The notes beneath the pieces were generated by a model, which did no database searches, was not told the origin of the DNA, and was given only the letters and a program-made list of their open reading frames with translations. From the NCBI GenBank assembly GCA_027458945.1, contig DAIDOU010000011.1:1-8125 (forward strand): a stretch of DNA of 8,125 bases, written 5' to 3'. The number at the start of each line of letters is the position of its first letter. Within the stretch, counting starts at the first letter, position 1. This DNA is from Acidobacteriota bacterium (GTDB taxonomy: Bacteria > Acidobacteriota > Thermoanaerobaculia > Thermoanaerobaculales > Thermoanaerobaculaceae). Shown one piece after another: positions 1 through 6,032 of the stretch. Made by a program: the position numbers and the translations under genes.

Positions 1-211
1 CGAGGCCGGGCCGGCCGGCAGGGAGATGGTAGGCACGCGGCCAGCGCGCCGCGGCCGCGGCGCCGGCGGCGAACTCCTTCTCGTGCCGGGTGATCTGCCG
101 TGCCAGGTCGGGCGGCATCCAGGGCAGCGCCCGGCGCCCGACCTCACGGTCGAGCTCGGCGGGGTGGGTCAAGCAGGCCGCGGCGACGGCGGGGAGCAGG
201 AACGCGAGCAC
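1..211 (-). CDS. Exported or lipid-anchored protein of unknown function, N-terminal part only
   Basis: The gene starts at a GTG and runs off the left edge, so only about 70 residues are visible. The first 13 residues (MLAFLLPAVAAAC) are hydrophobic and end in Ala-Ala-Ala-Cys, which resembles a weak signal peptide or lipobox, though no basic residue precedes it. A soluble-looking stretch follows with LPWMPPDLARQITRHEKEF at about residues 29-47, whose mixed charge pattern is unlike a shadow frame. I do not recognise the family. The GTG has no Shine-Dalgarno sequence, but TACACT ends six bases upstream, which would suit leaderless transcription. An in-frame ATG at 280 would add 23 residues including Arg and Lys. 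That start also has no ribosome site and lies inside the first codons of the divergent gene, so I prefer the GTG. The reading frame is fairly safe; function is open. Confidence 0.6.
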   Translation of the reverse strand, partial: MLAFLLPAVAAACLTHPAELDREVGRRALPWMPPDLARQITRHEKEFAAGAAAAARWPRAYHLPAGRPGL

Positions 212-214
212 GGC

Positions 215-220
215 GGGAGT
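215..220 (-). promoter_or_regulatory. Possible -10 box (TACACT) for leaderless transcription of the left-edge gene
   Basis: On the minus strand TACACT is followed by six bases (CCCGCC) and then the GTG at 211. A start of transcription six to seven bases after the box would fall on the start codon. TGGCCA lies 17 bases upstream of the box and matches four of six positions of TTGACA. No Shine-Dalgarno sequence is present. This rests on spacing and sequence only. Confidence 0.35.
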
Positions 221-278
221 GTACGGGGCCGCGCCCGGTTTGGCCAGCGGTGGTACGCTGAGCGCTCGCGGAGGCGCC

Positions 279-821
279 ATGGCCAGGGTTCTGCGGCACG
301 TCGAGGTCGGTCGCGGCGCGATCTCGGTGGTCGAGGGCGACATCACCGAGGAGCGCACCGACGCCATCGTCAATCCGGCCAACAGCTCGCTCGCACACGG
401 AGGAGGCGTCGCTGGCGCGATCGTGCGCCGCGGCGGCCGCGAGATCCAGGCCGAGTCCGACGCCCTCGCCCCGGTCCCGGTCGGCGGCGCGGTGGCGACC
501 GGTGCCGGACGCCTGGCGTGCCGGTACGTCATTCACGCCGTCGGCCCGGTGTGGGGTGAAGGCGGCGAGGAGGCCAAGCTGCGGCGCGCGGTCGCCAGCG
601 CCCTGGCGTGCGCCGAGGGACTCGGCGTGACCTCGCTGGCGATGCCGGCGATCTCGACCGGGATCTTCGGTTTCCCCAAGGCGCGCGGCTGCCGGCTCAT
701 CGTCGAGGAGGTCGCCCGCCACCTCGGATCGTCGGGCGGCTCGGTCGCTTCGGTGCGGTTGGTGAGCATCGACGAAGAGACAGTGTCGCACTTCCTCGCC
801 GCGGTCGAGGCTTCGTGCTAA
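279..821 (+). CDS. Macro-domain protein, ADP-ribose binding/hydrolase type
   Basis: A single macro domain fills this 180-residue protein, the usual size for stand-alone bacterial macro-domain proteins. It carries the family hallmarks in order: GDIT at residues 20-23 (adenine-binding Asp21), VNPANSSL at 31-38, the glycine-rich HGGGVAGAI at 40-48 next to the distal ribose, HAVGP at 86-90, and PAISTGIFGFP at 123-133 for the diphosphate loop. Related proteins bind ADP-ribose and many remove ADP-ribose from proteins or deacetylate O-acetyl-ADP-ribose. Those activities are inferred here, and the protein should be cytoplasmic. GGAGG at 270-274 is four bases before the ATG and supports this start over upstream in-frame codons, which would add residues unlike the family. 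It is followed after 46 bases by the aminopeptidase gene, with a hairpin between them. The family call is secure; the exact substrate is not. Confidence 0.93.
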   Translation: MARVLRHVEVGRGAISVVEGDITEERTDAIVNPANSSLAHGGGVAGAIVRRGGREIQAESDALAPVPVGGAVATGAGRLACRYVIHAVGPVWGEGGEEAKLRRAVASALACAEGLGVTSLAMPAISTGIFGFPKARGCRLIVEEVARHLGSSGGSVASVRLVSIDEETVSHFLAAVEASC

Positions 822-831
822 GATCGGGGCC

Positions 832-854
832 GCGCCCGCTCCGGGCGCTCTTTC
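832..854 (+). terminator. GC-rich hairpin with short T-rich tail between macro-domain and aminopeptidase genes
   Basis: Perfect 7-base arms GCGCCCG (832-838) and CGGGCGC (842-848) flank a 3-base loop CTC, and TCTTTC follows at 849-854. The hairpin begins 11 bases after the macro-domain stop codon and ends nine bases before the ribosome site of the next gene. It looks like a weak intrinsic terminator or attenuator. It could instead be a protective 5' hairpin of an aminopeptidase transcript starting near 831, since TAAGAT at 819-824 is a possible -10 box. The tail has only four T among six bases, so full termination is doubtful. Confidence 0.45.
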
Positions 855-856
855 GC

Positions 857-862
857 AGGGGG
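857..862 (+). promoter_or_regulatory. Ribosome binding site that fixes the aminopeptidase start at ATG 868
   Basis: AGGGGG, continuing as TG, pairs with most of the 16S rRNA tail and ends five bases before ATG 868. The same five-base spacing is seen before the adaptor and permease genes. A GTG at 862 is in frame two codons earlier but overlaps this site, so it cannot use it. Confidence 0.6.
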
Positions 863-867
863 TGTCG

Positions 868-2361
868 ATGGCAGACCTTGTACAGCTTTGGAACGCCCCG
901 GACGAACCGCTGGATTGCCTCTACCTGTTCACCCACGAAGGCGCGAACCCCCTGAACGGCGTCGTGCTCCCCGGCGCGAGCGGCAAGGCGATCGGCCGCG
1001 CCGTCGCCGAGCTCGGTGTGCGCGGGCTCGAGGGTGAGGCGCTGGTCACCGCCGGGCCGACGCGCGAGTTCCGCCGCATCGCCTGCTTCGGCATCGGTAA
1101 GGCCGAGGAGTTCACCGTCCACACGCTGCGCAAGCTCCTGCGGCGCGTGCTCGAGCAGGCCGGCCGAAACCGCGAGTACCAGATCGCCGTGGCGATCCCG
1201 GTGCCGGTGCGCGACGTCGCGCCGGAGCAAGTCCGAACCGTTACGATCGGGGAGCTGGCGCTGGCCGACTACCGCTTCGATCGCTTCCGCTCGCGGCCGG
1301 ACGAGGCGACGAAGGTGGACGCTGTGCACGTGGTCCCGCTCGCGGGCGAGGACGAAAAGGGGCTGGGTGCCCTGATCGAACGCGCGCGCCGGCTCGACGC
1401 GCTCGTCAGGCTGGCCCGCGACCTCGGCAACCGGCCCGGGAACGACCTCGACCCCGCGTCGTTCGCGGCCGAGGTGAGCGCGATGTTCGCCGGCTCGGCG
1501 GTGCGGGTGACCGTGATGGGCGCCAAGGAGTTGGCCAAGGACGGGCTGCGCGGGGTCCTCGCCGTCGGCCAGGGGTCGGCGGTGGAGCCGCGGATGGTGC
1601 GCCTGGAGTACCGCGCGAAGAAGCCGCGCGCCGCGCTCGTGCTCGTCGGCAAGGGGGTCACCTTCGACGCCGGCGGCATCTCGCTCAAGCCCGCGGCAGA
1701 GATGGGCGAGATGAAGCACGACATGGCCGGGGCGGCGGCGGTCGTGGCCGCGATGCGTCAGGTGGCCGAGAACGAGCCGCCGCTCAAGGTCGTGGGCCTG
1801 TTGCCGCTGGTCGAGAACCTGCCTTCCGGCAGCGCGCTCAAGCCCGGCGACATCCTCACGATGTGCAACGGCACCACGGTCGAGGTGGAGAACACCGACG
1901 CCGAGGGACGGCTGCTGCTCGCCGACGCGATGGCGTACGCGGCGCGCTTCCACCCCGACGTCCTCATCGACCTCGCCACGCTGACGGGGGCGTGCAAGAT
2001 CGCCCTCGGCTCGGAGCTGGCCGGGATGTTCGCCAACGACGACGACCTGGCGCGGCAGCTCGAGCGCCTCGGCCACTCGACCGGCGACCGCGTGTGGCGC
2101 TTGCCTCTCCTGCCCGAGTACCGCAACCTGCTGCGCAGCGAGTGGGCCGACACCAAGAACAGCGGCGGGCGGTGGGGCTCGCTGCCGGCGTCGGCGGCGT
2201 TCCTCGCCCGCTTCGTGCCCGAGAAGGTGCGCTGGGCGCACCTCGACATCGCCGGCGTGGCGTACGGGAGCACCAGCCACAACGGGCTGCCGCCGGGCGC
2301 TACCGGGTTCGGCGTCAGGCTGCTGCTGGCGCTGCTCGACGAGCTGGGCGGGCGGGCGTGA
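868..2361 (+). CDS. pepA: Leucyl aminopeptidase, M17 family, two-metal cytosolic enzyme
   Basis: This 497-residue protein is full length for the M17 family, which removes N-terminal residues from peptides in the cytoplasm, normally as a hexamer with two metal ions. The N-terminal domain (about 1-160) is the variable part; the catalytic domain follows. All active-site elements are visible: GKGVTFDAGG with metal ligands Lys262 and Asp267, catalytic Lys274 in ISLKP, Asp285 in MKHDMAG, and the signature NTDAEGRL with Asp344, Glu346 and Arg348. By alignment in mind with E. coli PepA, these match K270, D275, K282, D293, D352, E354 and R356. Some family members also bind DNA, but nothing here shows that. 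The stop codon overlaps the GTG of the acetyltransferase gene, implying translational coupling. The gene symbol follows the family name; true peptide preference is unknown. Confidence 0.97.
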   Translation: MADLVQLWNAPDEPLDCLYLFTHEGANPLNGVVLPGASGKAIGRAVAELGVRGLEGEALVTAGPTREFRRIACFGIGKAEEFTVHTLRKLLRRVLEQAGRNREYQIAVAIPVPVRDVAPEQVRTVTIGELALADYRFDRFRSRPDEATKVDAVHVVPLAGEDEKGLGALIERARRLDALVRLARDLGNRPGNDLDPASFAAEVSAMFAGSAVRVTVMGAKELAKDGLRGVLAVGQGSAVEPRMVRLEYRAKKPRAALVLVGKGVTFDAGGISLKPAAEMGEMKHDMAGAAAVVAAMRQVAENEPPLKVVGLLPLVENLPSGSALKPGDILTMCNGTTVEVENTDAEGRLLLADAMAYAARFHPDVLIDLATLTGACKIALGSELAGMFANDDDLARQLERLGHSTGDRVWRLPLLPEYRNLLRSEWADTKNSGGRWGSLPASAAFLARFVPEKVRWAHLDIAGVAYGSTSHNGLPPGATGFGVRLLLALLDELGGRA

Positions 2362-2792
2362 CCTCGTACTGGGTGCGGCCGGCGCGCGTCGGCGACCGCA
2401 AGGCGGTCACCGAGCTGGCGCGCCGCGTGCGGCGCGAGTTCCACCTCGGGGTGCGCGGCACCGAGTCGGCCGGCGGCGCGGCGGCCGAGATGATGTGGGT
2501 CGTCGAGGCGGGGCGGGGCCAGATCGTGGGGTGCTGCGGCGTGCGCGAGGGCGAGAACGGCGCCTGGGAGCTCGACGCCCTCTTCCTCGCCCCCGACTGG
2601 CGCGGCTTCGGCCTCGGGCGCTCGCTGGTGGAGCAGGCGCTGCGCAGCGCCCAGAGCGCCGGCGCGCTCGTCCTCACCTGCGACGTGCCGCCCGAGTTCG
2701 CCGAGGCGAACGCGCTGCTGCGCGGCCTCGGCTTCACCGAGGCGGCGGGCGGCGAGCGCCGCCTCGCCTGCGTCCTCGGCCGGCTGAGCTAG
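2358..2792 (+). CDS. GNAT-family N-acetyltransferase
   Basis: A 144-residue single-domain GNAT protein, the typical family size. It begins with the usual N-terminal opening (YWVRPARVGD, residues 4-13). ELDALFLAPDWRGFGLGRSL at 71-90 forms strand beta4 and motif A, with the acetyl-CoA pyrophosphate loop R-G-F-G-L-G at 82-87. LRGLGF at 121-126 is the common C-terminal motif B region. It should transfer an acyl group from acyl-CoA to an amine, but the substrate cannot be read from sequence. The GTG start overlaps the aminopeptidase stop (GTGA), so it is probably translated by reinitiation; no strong ribosome site precedes it. Only eight bases separate it from the TANGO2-family gene. A link to peptide turnover, for example acetylating amino acids or peptide ends, is an inference from position. 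Confidence 0.9.
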   Translation: MTSYWVRPARVGDRKAVTELARRVRREFHLGVRGTESAGGAAAEMMWVVEAGRGQIVGCCGVREGENGAWELDALFLAPDWRGFGLGRSLVEQALRSAQSAGALVLTCDVPPEFAEANALLRGLGFTEAAGGERRLACVLGRLS

Positions 2793-2800
2793 GTTCCGCC

Positions 2801-3505
2801 GTGTGCCTGCTCCTCGCCCTCGCGCGCAACGTGGCGACGAGCGAGCTGTGGATCGCGGCCAACCGCGACGAGCGCCTCGATCGCCCGTGGCAGCCGCCGC
2901 GGCTGCTGGTCGCGGACCCGCCGGTGTTCGGCGGCCGCGACCTGACCGGGGGCGGGAGCTGGCTCGCCGTCAACCTGCGCTCGGGGTTCGTCGCAGCGGT
3001 GACCAACGCGCGCCGCGGGGCGCCCCCGCGCGAACGCTCGCGCGGGTCGCTCGTCGTCGAGCTCGCCGCCGAGCGCATCCTCGCGGACGCCGTGGCGCTG
3101 CTCTCCGAGCTCGACCTGACCCGCTACGGCGCGTTCAACCTGCTCCTCGCCGACACCGCCGCCCGCTGGCTGGCGAGCAACGAGCCGGCCGCGCGGGTCG
3201 CGCGCGCCGAGGCGCCCGTGGTGGCGATCGGCAACGACCCGCTCGACGCGCCCAGCGAGCGCGTCGTGCTCGCCCGGGCGCGGGCCGAACGGGCCGCCGG
3301 GCTGGCCGGCGCGGCCCTGTCCGAACGGCTCGAACGGCTGCTCGCCGACCACGGCGGCGAGGACCCGGTCTGCCGCCACGGCGAGCGCTACGGGACCGTG
3401 TGCTCTGCGGTCGTCACGATCGCAGGCGCCGAGGTGGCGCGCTACCGCTTCGCCCCGGGGCCGCCGTGCGTCACCGCGTTCGCCGACGTGCCGCTACCCG
3501 AATGA
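2801..3505 (+). CDS. TANGO2/NRDE-family protein (possible heme-handling or Ntn-hydrolase-like)
   Basis: The 234-residue protein starts Met-Cys (GTG-TGC) and carries the family signature NRDE at residues 21-24 within IAANRDERLDRP, then GGRDLTGGGSWLAVN at 44-58, VTNARRG at 67-73, and near the end RYGTVCSAVV at 196-205, the usual YGT-x-x-S region. This matches the TANGO2 (Transport and Golgi organisation 2) family in length and motif order. Animal and some bacterial members have been linked to heme trafficking. The fold is thought to be Ntn-hydrolase-like, with the invariant Cys2 in the nucleophile position. Which role applies here is unknown, and no heme gene is nearby. The start is chosen because translation from it puts Cys at position 2. 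Ribosome-site support is weak (AGG seven bases upstream), so coupling to the acetyltransferase is likely. It ends ten bases from the convergent permease gene. Confidence 0.9.
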   Translation: MCLLLALARNVATSELWIAANRDERLDRPWQPPRLLVADPPVFGGRDLTGGGSWLAVNLRSGFVAAVTNARRGAPPRERSRGSLVVELAAERILADAVALLSELDLTRYGAFNLLLADTAARWLASNEPAARVARAEAPVVAIGNDPLDAPSERVVLARARAERAAGLAGAALSERLERLLADHGGEDPVCRHGERYGTVCSAVVTIAGAEVARYRFAPGPPCVTAFADVPLPE

Positions 3506-3515
3506 GCGCGGGCGA

Positions 3516-4736
3516 TTACTCGTAGCGCAGCGCCTCGATCGGATCGAGGCGCGCCGCCTTGGCCGCGGGGTAGATGCCGAAGAACACGCCGACGAGCCCC
3601 GCGAACAGGAACGCGACCAGCACCACCTGCGGTTGCACCAGCGTCGGCCAGCCGACGAAGCGGGCGATCAGACGGGCGACGACCATCCCGGCCGCGATGC
3701 CGACCGCGCCGCCGAGGCCCGAGATCAGCGACGACTCGATCAGGAACTGGGTGCGGATGTCGGAGCGCCGGGCGCCGAGGGCGCGCCGGACGCCGATCTC
3801 GCGGGTCCGCTCGGTCACCGAGACCAGCATGATGTTCATGATCCCGATCCCGCCGACGAGCAGCGACACCGAGGCGATCGCGCCGAGCAGCATCGTCATC
3901 ACGCCGCTCATCTGCGTCGCGGTGTTGGCGATGTCCTGCTGCGAGCGGATCTCGAAGTCGTCGTCCTGGCCGCGGCCGAGGCGGTGGCGCTGGCGGAGCA
4001 AGGCGCGGATCTCGTCGCTGGCGCGGCCGATCTGTTGCGGCGAAACCGCCGAGATGATGATCATCCCGATGTAGGTGACGCCCATCAGGCGCTTCTGCGC
4101 CGTCGTGTAGGGGACGCAGACCAGGTCGTCCTGGTCCTGCCCCATCGCGCTCCCGCCCTTCCTGTCGAGCACGCCGAGGACGCGGAACGGCACCCCCTTC
4201 ATGCGGATGATCTGGCCGACCGGGTTTGCCTCGCCGAAGAGGTTGTCCACCACGGTCTGGCCCAGCACCGCGACCTTGCTGGCGGCTTTGACGTCCTCCT
4301 CGGTGAAGTACGACCCGCGGGCGACCGCCCATGCCCGGATCGTGGGGTAGTTCGGGCCCGTCCCCTGCACCGACGTGGCCCAGTTCTGGTCGCCGAAGAC
4401 GACCTGGGCGCCGGTGCGGACGGCGGGGTCCGCGAGCGCGACCGAGGGGCACTCCCGCGTGATCGCGGCGGCGTCGTCCGGGGTGAGGTTCTGCACCGAG
4501 CCGGCGCCGCCGTGGACGCCGCCGCGGGCGTGCGAGCCGGAGTGGATGAGGAGGAAGTTGGTGCCGAGCGCGCCGATCTGGCTCTGGATCGCGGCCGTCG
4601 CGCCCTGGCCGATCGCGACCATCGCCACGACACACCCGACGCCGATGATCACGCCGAGCATCGTGAGCAGCGTCCGCATCGGGTTGCGCCGCAGCGCGAC
4701 CAGCGCGACCTTGTAGATCTCGACGACGTTGAACAC
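3516..4736 (-). CDS. MacB/FtsX-like ABC transporter permease, without ATPase domain
   Basis: A 406-residue permease of the type VII (MacB/LolCE/FtsX-like) ABC family. It has one transmembrane helix at about 22-44, a large periplasmic MacB-type domain at about 45-270, then three helices near 281-306, 335-360 and 370-392. VTERTREIGVRRALGAR at 307-323 is the conserved cytoplasmic coupling segment that contacts the ATPase, and the protein ends with LDPIEALRYE, the family's usual tail. In canonical MacB the ATPase is fused upstream; here it is absent, and the short N-terminus has only the cytoplasmic lead-in helix. The GTG start is fixed by AGGAGG five bases upstream. The adaptor gene lies 14 bases upstream and surely shares the transcript. 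The pair should use ATP hydrolysis by a separate LolD-like subunit to move substrates from the periplasm or inner membrane outward. Substrate unknown. Confidence 0.95.
   Translation of the reverse strand: MFNVVEIYKVALVALRRNPMRTLLTMLGVIIGVGCVVAMVAIGQGATAAIQSQIGALGTNFLLIHSGSHARGGVHGGAGSVQNLTPDDAAAITRECPSVALADPAVRTGAQVVFGDQNWATSVQGTGPNYPTIRAWAVARGSYFTEEDVKAASKVAVLGQTVVDNLFGEANPVGQIIRMKGVPFRVLGVLDRKGGSAMGQDQDDLVCVPYTTAQKRLMGVTYIGMIIISAVSPQQIGRASDEIRALLRQRHRLGRGQDDDFEIRSQQDIANTATQMSGVMTMLLGAIASVSLLVGGIGIMNIMLVSVTERTREIGVRRALGARRSDIRTQFLIESSLISGLGGAVGIAAGMVVARLIARFVGWPTLVQPQVVLVAFLFAGLVGVFFGIYPAAKAARLDPIEALRYE
3530..3552. terminator. Perfect inverted repeat at the convergent gene ends; possible two-way terminator hairpin
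   Basis: Arms GCGCCTCGATC (3530-3540) and GATCGAGGCGC (3542-3552) are perfect complements around one base. As a hairpin this gives about a 9-base stem with a 5-base loop. It lies 25 bases after the TANGO2-family stop codon and inside the last codons of the permease gene. Neither side has a T-run, so it is not a classical intrinsic terminator. The repeat partly follows from coding the conserved LDPIEAL tail. Confidence 0.35.
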
Positions 4737-4741
4737 GCTCG

Positions 4742-4747
4742 CCTCCT
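4742..4747 (-). promoter_or_regulatory. Strong ribosome binding site of the permease gene
   Basis: AGGAGG on the minus strand lies five bases before the GTG at 4736, between the adaptor stop codon (4751-4753) and the permease start. It is the best Shine-Dalgarno match in the window and fixes the permease start. Confidence 0.75.
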
Positions 4748-4750
4748 GGG

Positions 4751-5956
4751 CTAATGGCGGCCGCGCGCCATGCCGGCGAGCCCGCCCATCTCCTGGCCCT
4801 GCGCCGTGGCAACGCCGACCACGATCCTCGCGCCCTCGGCGAGCCCGTCGCGGACCTCGACGAACTGCCCGTCGGTCAGGCCAGGCACGAAGTCGACCGG
4901 CGACGGCACCCCGTTCGCCTTCTGCGGCGGCTGGTAGACCCGCGCGGTGCGCACCGCCCCGCGCGCCTCCCCGCCCGGCCGGCGGCCCGGCGCCGCGGCG
5001 GCGGCGGGCGGCCGTGGGCGCTCGCCGTTCATGCCGAGCAGCTCGGGGCGGAAACGCAGCGCCGAGGCCGGCACCCGCAGCGCGTTCTCGGCGCGGGCGA
5101 CCTGGACGCGCACATCGGCCGTCATCCCCGGCAGCAGCTTGAGGTCGGCGTTGTTGACCTCGACGATCACCGGGTAGGTGACGACGTTGTTGGTGATCTG
5201 CGGGGCGAGACGGATCTGCGACACCTTGCCGGCGAAGTCGCGCTCCGGGTAGGCGTCGACCGAAAACCGCACCGCCTGGCCCTCGCGGACCTGGCCGATG
5301 TCCGCCTCGTCCACCTGGCAGGTGAGCTGCATTCGGGTGAGGTCCTCGGCGATCGTGAACAGCGTCGGGGCCTGGAACGACGCCGCCACGGTCTGCCCGA
5401 CGTCGTAGTCGCGCGACACCACGACGCCGTCGATCGGCGCGCGGATGACCGAGTACTGCAGGTTCGTCTCGGCCTTCTTCAGCGTCGCCTCGAGCTGGGT
5501 CACCTGTGCCACCGCCTGGTCGTGGAGAGCCTTGGCGGACTGCAGTTCGTCCTCCGAGATCAGTTTTGCCTCGAACAGCGCCCTCTGCCGCTTGAGCTTG
5601 ATCTCACTGTCGAGGGCCGCAATCCTGACCCGGTCGAGTTGGGCCCTGGTCTCGTTGACGGTGGCCTCGAACGGGGTGGGGTCGAGAGTGGCGAGGAGTT
5701 GCCCCTTCTGGACCTTCTGGTTGAAATCGCTGTGCAGCGTGGCGATGATCCCCGAAACCTGGGAGCCCACCTTGACGGTGGTCACGGCGGTCAGCGTCCC
5801 CGTCGTCGCGACGCTCTGCACGACCGTGCCGCGGTCGACGAACGCGGTCAGGAACCCCGACTGCTTCGCGTCGGCCTTGCCAAACGTGAACCATGCGGCC
5901 GCCGCCGCGACCGCCACCCCCGCCACAATCACGACGATCCGCGCCCTCTTGCTCAC
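4751..5956 (-). CDS. MacA-like periplasmic adaptor (HlyD/RND-type membrane fusion protein)
   Basis: A 401-residue membrane fusion protein. Residues 7-25 form an N-terminal membrane anchor after a basic SKRAR start. The first half of the lipoyl domain follows at about 58-95 (VKVGSQVSGIIATL; QKGQLLATLD). A coiled-coil hairpin spans about 98-165, and the second lipoyl half (IRAPIDGVVVSRDYDVGQTV) spans 171-190. The beta-barrel is at about 207-285, including LLPGMTADVRVQV, and the membrane-proximal domain follows. It bridges the permease to an outer-membrane channel in tripartite efflux. A Pro/Ala/Gly/Arg-rich insert at about 311-346 interrupts the membrane-proximal domain and looks disordered. 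The GTG at 5956 is chosen because GGGAGGG precedes it and the anchor then starts at residue 7; a GTG at 6016 would add 20 polar residues. MacA of a MacAB-type exporter is the best fit, and a purely RND adaptor is unlikely given the permease next door. Confidence 0.94.
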   Translation of the reverse strand: MSKRARIVVIVAGVAVAAAAAWFTFGKADAKQSGFLTAFVDRGTVVQSVATTGTLTAVTTVKVGSQVSGIIATLHSDFNQKVQKGQLLATLDPTPFEATVNETRAQLDRVRIAALDSEIKLKRQRALFEAKLISEDELQSAKALHDQAVAQVTQLEATLKKAETNLQYSVIRAPIDGVVVSRDYDVGQTVAASFQAPTLFTIAEDLTRMQLTCQVDEADIGQVREGQAVRFSVDAYPERDFAGKVSQIRLAPQITNNVVTYPVIVEVNNADLKLLPGMTADVRVQVARAENALRVPASALRFRPELLGMNGERPRPPAAAAAPGRRPGGEARGAVRTARVYQPPQKANGVPSPVDFVPGLTDGQFVEVRDGLAEGARIVVGVATAQGQEMGGLAGMARGRH

Positions 5957-5960
5957 GACA

Positions 5961-5967
5961 CCCTCCC
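5961..5967 (-). promoter_or_regulatory. Ribosome binding site that fixes the adaptor start
   Basis: GGGAGGG on the minus strand has its GGAGG core five bases before the GTG at 5956. No comparable site precedes the in-frame GTG at 6016, which is why the shorter protein is chosen. Confidence 0.7.
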
Positions 5968-6012
5968 GGTCGCCTGGGACACAACGACACCGTGCCGCCG
6001 TCCCGCGCGTAC

Positions 6013-6032
6013 CCACGATACGACACTCGTGG
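6013..6032. promoter_or_regulatory. Inverted repeat CCACGA-N8-TCGTGG, possible operator
   Basis: Perfect 6-base arms lie at 6013-6018 and 6027-6032, with centres 14 bases apart, a spacing seen for dimeric DNA-binding regulators. The repeat covers the -10 part of the ECF-like promoter candidate of the adaptor operon. No regulator gene is present in the window, so the factor is unknown and the site may be chance. Confidence 0.3.

Noticed and set aside
254..259. TACGCT as a -10 box for the macro-domain gene
   Set aside because: The position is plausible, but no -35 element is found at 16-18 bases upstream and the match is weak, so it is not listed as a feature.
90..278. Upstream in-frame extension of the macro-domain protein to position 90
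   Set aside because: The extra residues do not resemble the family, the region is better explained by the minus-strand exported protein, and GGAGG lies just before the ATG at 279.
697..2280. Long minus-strand open frame (527 codons) opposite the aminopeptidase gene
   Set aside because: It mirrors the aminopeptidase codons and is full of Arg, His, Ala and Gly with no recognisable motif. Such antisense frames are expected in very GC-rich genes.
3633..4754. Plus-strand open frame (373 codons) opposite the permease gene, and a minus-strand frame at 3442-4812
   Set aside because: Both are shadows of the intact permease. They lack membrane segments or known motifs and run past the real gene boundaries.
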